A stretch of DNA of 5,697 nt. It comes from Candidatus Omnitrophota bacterium (lineage in GTDB: Bacteria; Omnitrophota; Gorgyraeia; Gygaellales; Profunditerraquicolaceae). The stretch lies in assembly GCA_028713875.1 (NCBI GenBank), contig JAQTNM010000104.1, positions 1-5,697 of the forward strand, read 5' to 3'. Position numbers and translations under genes: made by a program. Below, one piece after another: positions 5,225 through 5,697 of the stretch. A model generated the notes under the pieces. It searched no databases. It saw nothing but the letters and a program-made list of their open reading frames with translations, and had not been told where the DNA came from. Every line of letters starts with the position of its first letter. Positions within the stretch are counted from its first letter, which is position 1.

Positions 5225-5697
5225 AAGCATTTATCCATTAATTTAATAGAACAATATTCCCCGCACATAGTGCAGACATCCCTGACCAGCGGTTTAGAAG
5301 AACTGCGATAGGACCTGGCCTTCTCCGGGTCGACGGATAAACGAATCTGTTTTTTCCAGTCGCGTTTTCTTCTGGCCACGGACATGGACCTGTCCCATTC
5401 AATCGCTCCTTTGACTCTTTTGACTATATCCGCGGCGTGCGCGGATATACGGCAAGCCACTACGCCATCCCTGACGTCGCTGGCTGAAGGATGCCGCAGA
5501 TGCTCTGACGGCGTAACATAACAGAGAAAATCTGCCCCGCAGCCCGCTGCCAGGGCCCCTCCTATCGCCGAGCTGATATGGCCATAGCCCGGCGCCACAT
5601 CCGTAACCAGCGGCCCCAGTACATAGAAAGGAGCCTGATGGCAGATAATCTTTTGAAGGTGGACATTCTTTTTTATCTGGTCTAAAGGCACATGCCC
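5215..5697 (-). CDS. thiC: Phosphomethylpyrimidine synthase ThiC, C-terminal 160 residues (N-terminus beyond window)
   Basis: ThiC is a radical-SAM enzyme that rearranges aminoimidazole ribotide into HMP phosphate for thiamine synthesis. The visible part starts at GHVPLDQIKKN, an internal motif of the family, so the GTG at 5691 is an internal Val codon and the frame runs off the right edge. Further family blocks are PFYVLGPLVTDVAPGYGHISSAIGGALAA, DFLCYVTPSEHLRHPSASDVRDGVVA, RISAHAADI and DPEKARSYR. The iron-sulfur cysteine motif near the end is CTMCGEYC, that is CX2CX3C, one residue shorter than the CX2CX4C of the E. coli-type enzyme; I believe the short form also occurs in shorter ThiC proteins. 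A ThiC paralogue making 5-hydroxybenzimidazole (BzaF-like) cannot be excluded without the N-terminal half. The last codons and the TAG stop lie in the tRNA-Gly gene. A TPP riboswitch, if present, would be outside the window. Confidence 0.9.
   Translation of the reverse strand, partial: GHVPLDQIKKNVHLQKIICHQAPFYVLGPLVTDVAPGYGHISSAIGGALAAGCGADFLCYVTPSEHLRHPSASDVRDGVVACRISAHAADIVKRVKGAIEWDRSMSVARRKRDWKKQIRLSVDPEKARSYRSSSKPLVRDVCTMCGEYCSIKLMDKCLRA

Overview
All genes in this window lie on the minus strand, so transcription reads from the right edge to the left. The window is a compact stretch of bacterial chromosome of moderate GC content. A lipoprotein signal peptide on a LysM/LytM protein suggests a Gram-negative (diderm) cell. 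The gene types, the style of the proteins and the very tight packing would fit an uncultivated lineage such as Omnitrophota. That placement is an impression, not something the sequence proves.

In reading order the window holds: the 3' end of a ThiC-family gene (thiamine pyrimidine synthesis), cut by the right edge; a tRNA-Gly(CCC) whose first ten bases are also the end of that gene; an 84-bp gap with a perfect palindrome, a pair of direct repeats and an inverted copy of a heptamer repeat; a LysM + degenerate LytM/M23 lipoprotein of NlpD/EnvC type; a 531-residue AAA+/STAND-like ATPase; an MJ0936/YfcE-type metallophosphoesterase; a HIT-family nucleotide hydrolase/phosphorylase; a dGTP triphosphohydrolase (dgt) broken by one frameshift; and the N-terminal 244 residues of a GAF-HD-GYP protein, cut by the left edge.

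The lipoprotein, ATPase, phosphoesterase, HIT, dgt and GAF-HD-GYP genes are joined by ATGA overlaps (twice), a 2-bp gap, a 23-bp overlap and a 41-bp overlap, so they very probably form one operon. Three or four of the products handle nucleotides or phosphoesters (metallophosphoesterase, HIT, dGTPase, HD-GYP), which suggests a nucleotide-turnover and signalling theme downstream of an envelope protein. No strong Shine-Dalgarno sequence stands before any of the six visible starts, so translational coupling is likely.

I do not see a clear undescribed system such as a defence island, CRISPR array or mobile element. The points most worth checking are the thiC/tRNA overlap, the heptamer array inside the signal-peptide codons with its complementary copy in the leader, the dgt frameshift, and the loss of zinc ligands in the LytM domain.
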